DNA of 64,000 nt, from positions 1,550,001 to 1,614,000 of the forward strand of contig VBAC01000001.1 of the NCBI GenBank assembly GCA_005883305.1, in the 5' to 3' direction. Under the pieces are notes generated by a model. That model was not told where the DNA came from, made no database searches, and saw nothing but the letters and a program-made list of their open reading frames with translations. This document shows positions 44,206 to 51,639 of this stretch, piece after piece (the first letter of the stretch is position 1; each line of letters begins with the position of its first letter). This DNA comes from Alphaproteobacteria bacterium. Lineage in GTDB: Bacteria > Pseudomonadota > Alphaproteobacteria > Sphingomonadales > Sphingomonadaceae. The position numbers were made by a program, and so were the translations under genes.

Positions 44206-44246
44206 CCGTCTCCGCCACCGGCGAGGCCGCTTTACCGCAGCCACCC

Positions 44247-46148
44247 TTGTCGCGGGTCCGCCTGGTCAAGCGAATCCTCAAGATCGCCGCCCTGCTGTTC
44301 GCGGCGGCCCTGCTTTGGCTGATCGTCACCGCGCCGCTGTCGCGCTCGCTTGGGCCGGTGGCGGCGCCGAGCATCACCATCCTCTCCGCCGAGGGCGAGC
44401 CGATCGCCAGGCGCGGCGCGATCATCGGCGAGCCGGTCGACGTGATGGCGCTTCCGCCGCATGTCGGCCAGGCGTTCATCGCCATCGAGGACCGCCGCTT
44501 CTTCCGCCATGTCGGAATCGATCCCTGGGGAATGGGCAGAGCGATGGCGCGCAACCTTCGCGCCGGCCGGGTCCGGGAGGGCGGCTCGACGATCAGCCAG
44601 CAGCTCGCCAAGACGAGCTTCCTCAGTCCGGACCGAACCGCCACCCGCAAGCTTCAGGAGGCGCTGATCGCGCTGTGGCTCGAGGCGCGGCTGTCCAAGA
44701 CGGAGATCCTCAGCCGCTACCTCTCCAACGTCTTTTTCGGCGACAACGTCTACGGCCTCAGGGCCGCCTCCCGCCATTATTTCAACGTCGAGCCGGAACA
44801 TCTCACGCTCGCCCAGGCCGCCATGCTGGCCGGCGTCGTCAACGCTCCGAGCCGGCTCGCCCCGACCAGTCATCTCGAGGCCGCGCGGGAGCGCGCCCGC
44901 CTCGTTCTCCGCGCCATGCGCGAGATCGGCTTCATCAGCGAGCGCCAGCTTGCGGACGCCCGCCCGGCGCGAGTCCGCCGCGGTCGCGGCGACGACGTCC
45001 CGAGCGGGACCTATTTCGCCGACTGGGTGATGCCGCAGGCGACGGACATCACCGACGAGGGCTACGGCCAGCGCCTCGTGCAGACGACGCTGGAGGGCGA
45101 TCTGCAGCGCTCCGCGGTCCGCGCGATCCGCCGCGCCGGCCTCGGCCGAGCGCAAGCGGCGCTGGTGGCGATGCGGCTGGACGGGCGCGTGGTCGCGATG
45201 GTCGGCGGCAAGGATTATGCCCGAAGCCCGTTCAACCGCGCGGTGCAGGCGCGGCGCCAGCCGGGATCCGCGTTCAAGCTGTTCGTCTATCTGGCCGCCT
45301 TCCGCCAAGGCCTGACGCCCAGCACCCCGGTCAACGACGGCCCGATCCGGGTGGGCGACTGGCAGCCGCGCAACTACGGCGATTCCTATCGCGGCCCCGA
45401 GCCCTTGCGCGACGCGGTCGCCTATTCCAGCAACAGCGTCGCCGTCCAGGTGACCGAGCGCATCGGGCGGGCCAATGTCATCCGCGCCGCGCGCGATCTC
45501 GGCATCACAACGCCGCTCAGGCCCGATCCGAGCCTTCCGCTGGGCGTCAACAACGTCACCCTGCTCGAGCTGACGGCGGCCTATGCGGCGGTGGCCGCCG
45601 GGCGCTACCCGATCCGTCCCCACGGCCTGCCGCCGGAAAGCAGCGGCTGGTTCGGAGGCGGCGGAGCCAACCACGCGGTCAACCGCGATCGCGCCTTCCC
45701 GATGCTTCGCGACGTGCTTTACGCCGTCGTTCAGCGCGGCACCGGGCGGGCGGCGGCGCTCTCCGTCCCGACCTTCGGTAAGACGGGAACGACGTCCGAT
45801 TACCGCGACGCCTGGTTCATCGGCTTCGCGGGCGACCTCGTCGTCGGCGTGTGGATCGGCAATGACGACAATCGGCCGCTGCCCGGCACCTCGGGCGGAG
45901 GAACGCCGGCGCGGATCTGGCGCAGCTTCATGGAAGAGGCGCTGGGCACCGCCGCGGCGAGGCCCGCGCCTTCCGTTCCGCTCTATCGCGCCGATCAGGA
46001 ACCCGACGCCAATGCCTCGACGACCGCGCCGGAGCCGGCGCCCCAGCCCGAGCCGGAGCCCGACGAGCCCCAGCCCGTGCCGGTACCCGAAATCGCCGCG
46101 CCGCCGCCTACGACACCTGAGGTGAAGCCGCCGCCGCCGACGCAGTGA
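44247..46148 (+). CDS. Class A penicillin-binding protein 2 (tandem paralogue)
   Basis: A 633-residue paralogue of the preceding gene, colinear from the membrane helix onward but lacking its 115-residue cytoplasmic head. Membrane helix 10-28; transglycosylase E81 in AIEDRRFFRHVGID and GGSTISQQLAK; transpeptidase motif SAFK after RRQPG, then SSN (AYSSNSVAV) and KTGTT. The C-terminus is a long Pro/Glu tail (PEPAPQPEPEPDEPQPVP) that could reach across the periplasm. No ATG fits; TTG 44247 is the only start that leaves the membrane helix at the N-terminus without overlapping the upstream gene. Confidence 0.88.
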   Translation: MSRVRLVKRILKIAALLFAAALLWLIVTAPLSRSLGPVAAPSITILSAEGEPIARRGAIIGEPVDVMALPPHVGQAFIAIEDRRFFRHVGIDPWGMGRAMARNLRAGRVREGGSTISQQLAKTSFLSPDRTATRKLQEALIALWLEARLSKTEILSRYLSNVFFGDNVYGLRAASRHYFNVEPEHLTLAQAAMLAGVVNAPSRLAPTSHLEAARERARLVLRAMREIGFISERQLADARPARVRRGRGDDVPSGTYFADWVMPQATDITDEGYGQRLVQTTLEGDLQRSAVRAIRRAGLGRAQAALVAMRLDGRVVAMVGGKDYARSPFNRAVQARRQPGSAFKLFVYLAAFRQGLTPSTPVNDGPIRVGDWQPRNYGDSYRGPEPLRDAVAYSSNSVAVQVTERIGRANVIRAARDLGITTPLRPDPSLPLGVNNVTLLELTAAYAAVAAGRYPIRPHGLPPESSGWFGGGGANHAVNRDRAFPMLRDVLYAVVQRGTGRAAALSVPTFGKTGTTSDYRDAWFIGFAGDLVVGVWIGNDDNRPLPGTSGGGTPARIWRSFMEEALGTAAARPAPSVPLYRADQEPDANASTTAPEPAPQPEPEPDEPQPVPVPEIAAPPPTTPEVKPPPPTQ

Positions 46149-46344
46149 CCCGGCCGTCGCGAGACGCGCGGCGCCGGTCCCAGAGCTTCTTCGCGCCCCA
46201 GGCGCCGAGCGCGGCGACTCCGAGCGGAGTGAAGGCGCGGCGCATCAGCCAGGGCGTCGCCGCCCCGAGCATCGCACCCCTCATGCCCGAATTGCGCCCC
46301 GCGATGCGTTCGCCGACCATCGCTCCGAGAATCTTGCCAATCAT
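46108..46344 (-). CDS. Small hypothetical protein, 78 aa
   Basis: A 78-residue protein beginning MIGKILGAMVGERIAGRNSG, with a Gly/Ala-rich amphipathic first half, a possible membrane-associated segment (FTPLGVAALGAWGAKKLW) and a basic linker. The opening resembles small glycine-zipper-type proteins common in sphingomonads. Its 3' end overlaps the end of the second PBP gene by 41 bases on the opposite strand. The start has AGGAGGCAC upstream, which supports it as real. Confidence 0.52.
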   Translation of the reverse strand: MIGKILGAMVGERIAGRNSGMRGAMLGAATPWLMRRAFTPLGVAALGAWGAKKLWDRRRASRDGRVTASAAAASPQVS

Positions 46345-46411
46345 CTGTGCCTCCTGGAAAATTCCTTTGCGCTAGAGCGCGGCAGGGGCCGCTTTGGTTC
46401 CTGGCTTCGTC

Positions 46412-46492
46412 GTCATTGCGAGCGAAGCGAAGCAATCCAGTGCTGCGCGGCCGCTCGCTGGATTGCTTCGTCGCTGCGCTCCTCGCAATGAC
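46412..46492. repeat. Palindromic repeat, GTCATTGCGAGCG family (copy 1)
   Basis: Arms GTCATTGCGAGCGAAGCG and CGCTGCGCTCCTCGCAATGAC, with inner AAGCAATCCAG / CTGGATTGCTT pairing, make an 81-base hairpin with a short GC-rich loop. It lies between the small 78-residue gene and the AceE-like gene (both on the minus strand). A second copy is at 56643-56724. Confidence 0.92.
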
Positions 46493-46516
46493 GGCTCAGG
46501 CGCGACTGCGCTGCGG

Positions 46517-48847
46517 TCAATCCAGGAACAGCTCGGCCGCCGCCTCGACGATCGCGCCGGGGTCGAGGCGGTAGGCGCGGTAGAGGTCGGGGAGGTTGCC
46601 GGTCTGGCCGAAGCGCTCGATTCCGAGCGGGCTGACCTTGTGCCCGGCGACTCCGCCCAGCCATGAGAGCGAGGCGGGAGCGCCGTCGATCAGGGTGACG
46701 AGGCCGGCGCCGGGCGAGAGCGGCGCGAGCAGGGTCTCGACGTGCGACGGCGCCGCCCCCTGCCCGCTCCAGCGGCCGGCGCGGCGCGCGCTCCAGCCGC
46801 GGTGGAGCAGATCGGGCGACGTTATTGCGAGAAGGCCGAGGCCGGGCACGTCGTCCTTCAGCGCCTCCCAGGCGGCGATCGCCTCGGGCGCGATCGCGCC
46901 GCAATAGACCAAAGCAGCGTCGGCGCCCCGCGCCGGCTCGCGCAACCAATAGCCGCCGGCGAGCGCGCCGGCCTTCCAGCCGTCGCCGGAGCGATCGGCC
47001 TGGGCGATCGTCCGTGTGGTGAGGCGCAGATAGACGCTCTCGCCGTCCGGCGCCTGCATCAGGCGGAAGCCCTCCTCCATCATCGCCGCCAGCTCGTCGA
47101 CGAAGGCGGGCTCGTAATGCCTGAGGCCGGGCTGGCCGAGGGCGATGAGCGGCGGGTTGATCGACTGGTGCGCGCCGCCCTCCGGGCCGAGAGTCACGCC
47201 CGACGGAGTCGCCACGAGCATGAAGCGCGCGTCCTGGTAGCAGGCGTAGTTCAGCGCATCGAGGCCGCGGGCGATGAACGGATCGTAGACGGTGCCGATC
47301 GGGAACAGCCGCTCGCCGAACAGGTCGCCGGCGAGGCCCAGGGCGGCGAGCATCAGGAACAGGTTGTTCTCGGCGATTCCGAGCTCGATATGCTGCCCCG
47401 CTTCGTGCCCGCCCCATTTCTGGGCGGAAGGGATTTTCGCCGCGGCGAACACGTCGGCCACTTCCTTCCGCCGGAAGAGGCCGCGCTGGTTCACCCAGGC
47501 GCCGAGATTGGTCGACACCGTGACGTCCGGCGAGGTGGTGACGATGCGATCCGCCAGCGCCCCGCCGGCACGGCTGAGATCGAGCAGGATCTTGCCGAAC
47601 GCGGCCTGGGTCGATTGCTCCTCGCCCGACGGCGGTACGATCGCCGGCACCTGGGCGACGTGCCACGGCCGCGAGCGCTTCTCCCGGGCGATCCGAGCCC
47701 GCTCGACCAGCGCCTTGGCCGCCTCGGCGCTGTTGCCGCCGAGCCCGGCCCAGGGCTCCCATTCCTCGCCCTCCGCGATGTTCATCGACTGGCGCAGCGC
47801 AGCGGCCTGGCCCGGGTTCATCAGCCCGGCATGATTGTCCTTGTGGCCGGCGAAGGGCAGGCCGAAGCCCTTGATGGTGTAGGCGATGAACAGGGTCGGC
47901 ACGTCGTCCTGGCAGGCGTCGAACGCCTCGACCAGGGCCTCCATGTCGTGGCCGCCGAGATTGGTCATCAGCGCGTGCAGCGAGTCGTCGTCGCGCGCAT
48001 CGAGGATCGGCTTCGCCGCCGGCGCGTCCTTGAGCAACCGCTCGCGCCACGCCGCGCCGCCGAGATAGGTCAGCGCCGCATAATCGGCATTTGAGACGTC
48101 CTCGAGCCAGGCCTTCAACGCCGCGCCGCCCTTCTCGCCGAACGCCGCCTCGAGCGCCCGCCCGTATTTCAGGGTCACCACGCGCCAGCCGCAGCTCGCG
48201 AAAATCTCGTCGAAGCGGCGGAACATGCGCTCGGCGGTGGTCGCGTCCAATGACTGGCGGTTATAGTCGACGATCCACCAGCAATTGCGGATGTCGTGCT
48301 TGTAGGCCTCGATCAGGCATTCGTAGATATTGCCCTCGTCGAGCTCGGCGTCGCCCATCAGGGCAACCATCCGCCCGGCCTCGGCCGAATCCATCATCCC
48401 GTGGGCGACGAGATAATCCTGCACCAGGCTGGCGAAGGCGGTGATCGCCACTCCGAGGCCGACCGAGCCGGTCGAGAAATCGACCGGGATCCTGTCCTTG
48501 GTCCGGCTCGGATAGGATTGCATCCCGCCGAAGCCGCGAAACTCCTCGAGCTGCGCGCGGGTTTGCGAGCCGAGCAGATAGTGGATCGCGTGGAGCACCG
48601 GGCCGGCATGCGGCTTGACGGCCACCTTGTCGTTCGGACCCAGCGCATGGAAATAGAGCGCGGCCATCAGCGCGGTCATCGACGCGCAGCTCGCCTGGTG
48701 CCCGCCGACCTTCAGCCCGTCCGCGCTCTCGCGCAGATGGTTGGCGTTATGGATCGTCCAGGCCGAGAGCCAGCGCAGCCGCTCGTCGATCAGTCGAAGG
48801 GCGTCGAAATCGGGCGTGGAGGTCTTCTTCAGCATCGCGCCGGCCAT
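46517..48847 (-). CDS. AceE-like thiamine-diphosphate transketolase / 2-oxoacid dehydrogenase E1
   Basis: A 776-residue protein with the three-domain order of homodimeric pyruvate dehydrogenase E1 and transketolase. The N-terminal domain has HNANHLRESADGLKVGGHQASCASM, in short GGHQASC, and KPHAGPVLHAIHYLLG. The ThDP motif is GDAELDEGNIYECLIEA with the closing NRQSLD. The middle domain contains HIELGIAENNLFLMLAALG (catalytic Glu). It is shorter than E. coli AceE (887) and has no adjacent aceF or lpd, so its partner and reaction are uncertain. ATG 48847 or 48835 could start it. Confidence 0.82.
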   Translation of the reverse strand: MAGAMLKKTSTPDFDALRLIDERLRWLSAWTIHNANHLRESADGLKVGGHQASCASMTALMAALYFHALGPNDKVAVKPHAGPVLHAIHYLLGSQTRAQLEEFRGFGGMQSYPSRTKDRIPVDFSTGSVGLGVAITAFASLVQDYLVAHGMMDSAEAGRMVALMGDAELDEGNIYECLIEAYKHDIRNCWWIVDYNRQSLDATTAERMFRRFDEIFASCGWRVVTLKYGRALEAAFGEKGGAALKAWLEDVSNADYAALTYLGGAAWRERLLKDAPAAKPILDARDDDSLHALMTNLGGHDMEALVEAFDACQDDVPTLFIAYTIKGFGLPFAGHKDNHAGLMNPGQAAALRQSMNIAEGEEWEPWAGLGGNSAEAAKALVERARIAREKRSRPWHVAQVPAIVPPSGEEQSTQAAFGKILLDLSRAGGALADRIVTTSPDVTVSTNLGAWVNQRGLFRRKEVADVFAAAKIPSAQKWGGHEAGQHIELGIAENNLFLMLAALGLAGDLFGERLFPIGTVYDPFIARGLDALNYACYQDARFMLVATPSGVTLGPEGGAHQSINPPLIALGQPGLRHYEPAFVDELAAMMEEGFRLMQAPDGESVYLRLTTRTIAQADRSGDGWKAGALAGGYWLREPARGADAALVYCGAIAPEAIAAWEALKDDVPGLGLLAITSPDLLHRGWSARRAGRWSGQGAAPSHVETLLAPLSPGAGLVTLIDGAPASLSWLGGVAGHKVSPLGIERFGQTGNLPDLYRAYRLDPGAIVEAAAELFLD

Positions 48848-48878
48848 AGCGAAAAGCGACAAGGGCGACACTTTAGTT

Positions 48879-49352
48879 TCACAAGTTTCGGCTTCCCATG
48901 AGCGAGATTTTTCCCCCTTCCGAATTGTCGCTGTTGTCGCTCTTCGGCCCATAGAGGGCGTCGAGCATCTCATCGAGGGCGCGGCGGGAATCGGCCGGAG
49001 TGCGCGCGCGACTCATCGCCTCCGCGCCGCGCTCGGCAATGGCTTCGGCCTCGGCGCCCCGCGGCCGCGGCGATGATGAATCGGCCCGGCGGCAGGGCAG
49101 CCGTCCCTCCGCCCGGATTTGCCGCACGTGAGCCACGACCGCGTCCCACGCCGCCGCGAAGCTCTCAGCGCCCTCCCGCTTCCTCAACGCATAGGCATTT
49201 TGCCGGTTCTTCCCCACCGACCGCGCCGCCTCCCCCGGGCTGAGCCCCCGCGACAAGGCCAGGATGAAGCCGAGCTGCAGCTCGGGCGTCCAGCCGTCGG
49301 CGCGGCGGCGCAGCGGCACGGGCGTGAAGGCGATGACCGGCGGCGTGGGCAT
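48879..49352 (-). CDS. Helix-turn-helix protein, sphingomonad type (paralogue of 14758-15234)
   Basis: A 157-residue basic protein. Residues 20-70 hold the HTH block shared with 14758-15234: WTPELQLGFILALSRGLS, then GEAARSVGKNRQNAYALRKREG and FAAAWDAVV. The C-terminal half contains helix-forming sequence (SRARTPADSRRALDEMLDALYG) and a polar tail. A GAAC-N7-GAAC motif lies 22 bases upstream of the start codon, so the gene may be under LexA control. It is followed by the AceE-like gene on the same strand, 31 bases away, so both might respond together. Confidence 0.65.
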   Translation of the reverse strand: MPTPPVIAFTPVPLRRRADGWTPELQLGFILALSRGLSPGEAARSVGKNRQNAYALRKREGAESFAAAWDAVVAHVRQIRAEGRLPCRRADSSSPRPRGAEAEAIAERGAEAMSRARTPADSRRALDEMLDALYGPKSDNSDNSEGGKISLMGSRNL

Positions 49353-49373
49353 GGGGCGATCGTAGCACGATCA

Positions 49374-49388
49374 GAACATATTGTGAAC
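49374..49388. promoter_or_regulatory. Candidate SOS (LexA) box, GAAC-N7-GAAC
   Basis: GAACATATTGTGAAC is an exact match to the direct-repeat operator used by LexA in alphaproteobacteria. It is 22 bases upstream of the HTH gene start on the minus strand and about 210 bases upstream of the RTX gene on the plus strand, so the HTH gene is the likelier target. LexA binding is not shown by sequence alone. Confidence 0.55.
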
Positions 49389-49597
49389 AGGGGGATAGAG
49401 CAAACCGCTCATCCCGAGGAGCTCCTTCGACGCCTGCCAAGGTTCACTGAACGCCCGGCGGGTCGCCCGCGCCACACATTGGGGCGGATTATACGAGACT
49501 AAATGATATTAAAGCGGTAATATCGCGGGGCAAAGATCACGCCAGCGCGCCGTTGCCGCGAAACAGGCGCTAAATAAGCGCTAAACAGGAGGGCCCG

Positions 49598-51406
49598 ATG
49601 CCGGCCGTCTCCAGCTACGCCTTGCAATGGTCTAACGTCGCCTTTTCGACGATTGCGGCATCTTCGCTCGATCTTTTCATTACCGATGGAAATGGCAGCA
49701 TTTCGAACTCCGGCCTTCCGCAGCTCAGCGATTCGCAAGTGGCTGAGCTGGTCGCGCAGGGCAGAAGAGTGGTCGGCTACGTCAACCTCGACCCCAACCT
49801 TGGACACTTCGGTATCGTCGCCCATTTCGCCGACTCCGGGTGGCAGAACAGCGTCATCAGCCAAGCCGTCGATCTCGTGCGGCGCGGCTATTCCGGAGTC
49901 TGTCTCACGGGGCTGAGCGCTTACAACTACCTCCCGCCCTTCTACCCGCCGGGGCGCCCCACCACAGTGTTCATCCGGCAGATGGCGAATGAGATGGCCC
50001 TGTTCGTCGCCCGCATCGAAGACGCGATCACCGCGGTCAGGCCCAACGCCTATGTCGTGGCCTTCAACAACCCCTTTTTCGGTTTCGACCTTACCCCCGA
50101 CGCGGCGGGGGCGCAGGCCTACGCCGCCTATCTCGACGCGGTCGACGCGCATCTTCTCCTGGGAGGGGGCACGTCCAATTATGTGCGGACTGCGCTCGCC
50201 GGCGAGACTCTCCTGATCGCGGATTTGCCCGGATCGCCGGAATCCTATGCGGACTCCTGGACACGCGGCATCCTCTACACGACGCCCAACTGGAGTTTCA
50301 ACGCGTTCGGCGCGTTCGCCTACCCGGCGACCGCGGGCGCGGACACGCTGACCGGCGGCGACGGGCCGAACCGGATCTACGCCCTCGACGGCGACGACCT
50401 GATCGACGGCGGCGCGGGGAACGACTATATCGACGGCGGTGCCGGCCAGGACCAGATTTTCGGCGGCGCCGGTGACGATTCCACCGACGGCGGCGACGGC
50501 CGGGACCAGATTTCCGGGGGCATCGGCAACGATTTCATCGACGGCGGCGCCGAGGCCGATCAGATGTCCGGCGGGACCGGGGACGACACGTTCGTCGTCG
50601 ACCATCCTGGCGACCAGATCGTCGAGAATGCCGGCGGCGGCCGCGATGTGGCCTATGCGCGTTCGAACTATACGCTCGGAACCGGGGTTCAGGTCGAGAT
50701 ATTGTCGGCGATCAGCCAGGATGCGACCACCGCGATGGAGCTGATCGGCAACGCCCTGGACCAGCAGATATTCGGCAATGCCGGGGCCAACTTCATCGAG
50801 GGCGGCGGCGGCGCGGACTTCCTCTCCGGCCTCCTCGGTGACGATATTTATGTCGTCGACAGCGCCGACGACGGAGTCTTCGAGAATCTCGGCGCCGGCC
50901 GCGACGTCGTCTATGCCAGAACCAGCTATGCCCTGAATGCCAGCCAGGAGATCGAGGTCCTTTCTACCCAGTCGCACGTGGGGGCGAGCGCGATCGACCT
51001 CGCCGGCAACGGCTTCGCCAACGAGCTCTACGGCAATGAAGGGGCGAACGTATTGAACGGGGGCGGCGGGGCCGACTACCTGATGGGCTTCGGCGGCGCC
51101 GACGGCTTCGCCTTCACCGCCGCGCTCGGCGGCGGCAATGTCGATCAGATCGCGGACTTCGTCCCGGGCATCGACAAGATCCTGCTCGGCAGCGCCGCGT
51201 TCACCGGTCTTTCGCCCGGCGCGCTCGACGCCGGCGCTTTCGCCGCCGGCACCCAAGCCCACGACGCCGACGACCGGATCGTCTACGACAGCGCCACCGG
51301 CCAGCTCTTCTTCGATTCCGACGGCAACGGCGCCGGCGCCGCGGTTCTGTTCGCGACCCTGGCGGCCGGGACCAATCTAAGCGCGAGCGACTTCTTCGCG
51401 TTCTAG
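49598..51406 (+). CDS. RTX protein with GH114-like N-terminal domain, active site probably lost
   Basis: A 602-residue protein. Residues 1-240 resemble the TIM-barrel GH114 (endo-alpha-1,4-polygalactosaminidase-like) domain: DLFITDG near 25, RRVVGYVNLD near 57, RGYSGVCLTG near 97. In the paralogue downstream the last motif is GYSGVYLDN; here the conserved Asp is Thr (T104) and a segment of about 40 residues before it is missing. Residues about 250-330 are calcium-binding RTX nonapeptides (GGAGNDYIDGGAGQDQIFGG), followed by two longer repeat units and a C-terminal ASDFF tail typical of type I secretion substrates. No signal peptide. ATG 49598 follows AGGAGGG. Confidence 0.8.
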   Translation: MPAVSSYALQWSNVAFSTIAASSLDLFITDGNGSISNSGLPQLSDSQVAELVAQGRRVVGYVNLDPNLGHFGIVAHFADSGWQNSVISQAVDLVRRGYSGVCLTGLSAYNYLPPFYPPGRPTTVFIRQMANEMALFVARIEDAITAVRPNAYVVAFNNPFFGFDLTPDAAGAQAYAAYLDAVDAHLLLGGGTSNYVRTALAGETLLIADLPGSPESYADSWTRGILYTTPNWSFNAFGAFAYPATAGADTLTGGDGPNRIYALDGDDLIDGGAGNDYIDGGAGQDQIFGGAGDDSTDGGDGRDQISGGIGNDFIDGGAEADQMSGGTGDDTFVVDHPGDQIVENAGGGRDVAYARSNYTLGTGVQVEILSAISQDATTAMELIGNALDQQIFGNAGANFIEGGGGADFLSGLLGDDIYVVDSADDGVFENLGAGRDVVYARTSYALNASQEIEVLSTQSHVGASAIDLAGNGFANELYGNEGANVLNGGGGADYLMGFGGADGFAFTAALGGGNVDQIADFVPGIDKILLGSAAFTGLSPGALDAGAFAAGTQAHDADDRIVYDSATGQLFFDSDGNGAGAAVLFATLAAGTNLSASDFFAF

Positions 51407-51442
51407 AGCATCGGGCGATTAGACTGAATCGCCCAATGCTCT
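51405..51442 (+). terminator. Intrinsic terminator after the first RTX gene
   Basis: Perfect-but-one stem AGAGCATCGGGCGATT / AATCGCCCAATGCTCT with a six-base loop (AGACTG), followed by TTCTTGTTTGTTTT. The stem begins within the stop codon of the RTX gene. A shorter remnant of the same palindrome (CTAGAGAATGCTCTAG) lies at 51493-51508. Confidence 0.8.
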
Positions 51443-51639
51443 AGTTCTTGTTTGTTTTCCGCATTCTCCGAGTCGCCAGATGATTCCACCTCACTAGAGA
51501 ATGCTCTAGATGCGGCGGCCGGGCCGAATTCACTTCGGCACGAAATTCACCTCATTGTCATCGCCGCTTCACTTTCGCACGACAATAGCGAGTTGAGGGG
51601 CTATTTTGGGATTCGCGCCGGGGGGCGGAGGAGGATTTC

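Noticed and set aside
41803-44244. An 813-codon frame antisense to the first PBP gene
   Set aside because: The plus strand has complete transglycosylase and transpeptidase motifs; the antisense product is low-complexity and Arg/Asp-rich.
51493-51508. Palindrome CTAGAGAATGCTCTAG as an operator for the second RTX gene
   Set aside because: It is a shortened copy of the stem of the terminator 50-90 bases upstream, so a duplicated terminator fragment explains it better.
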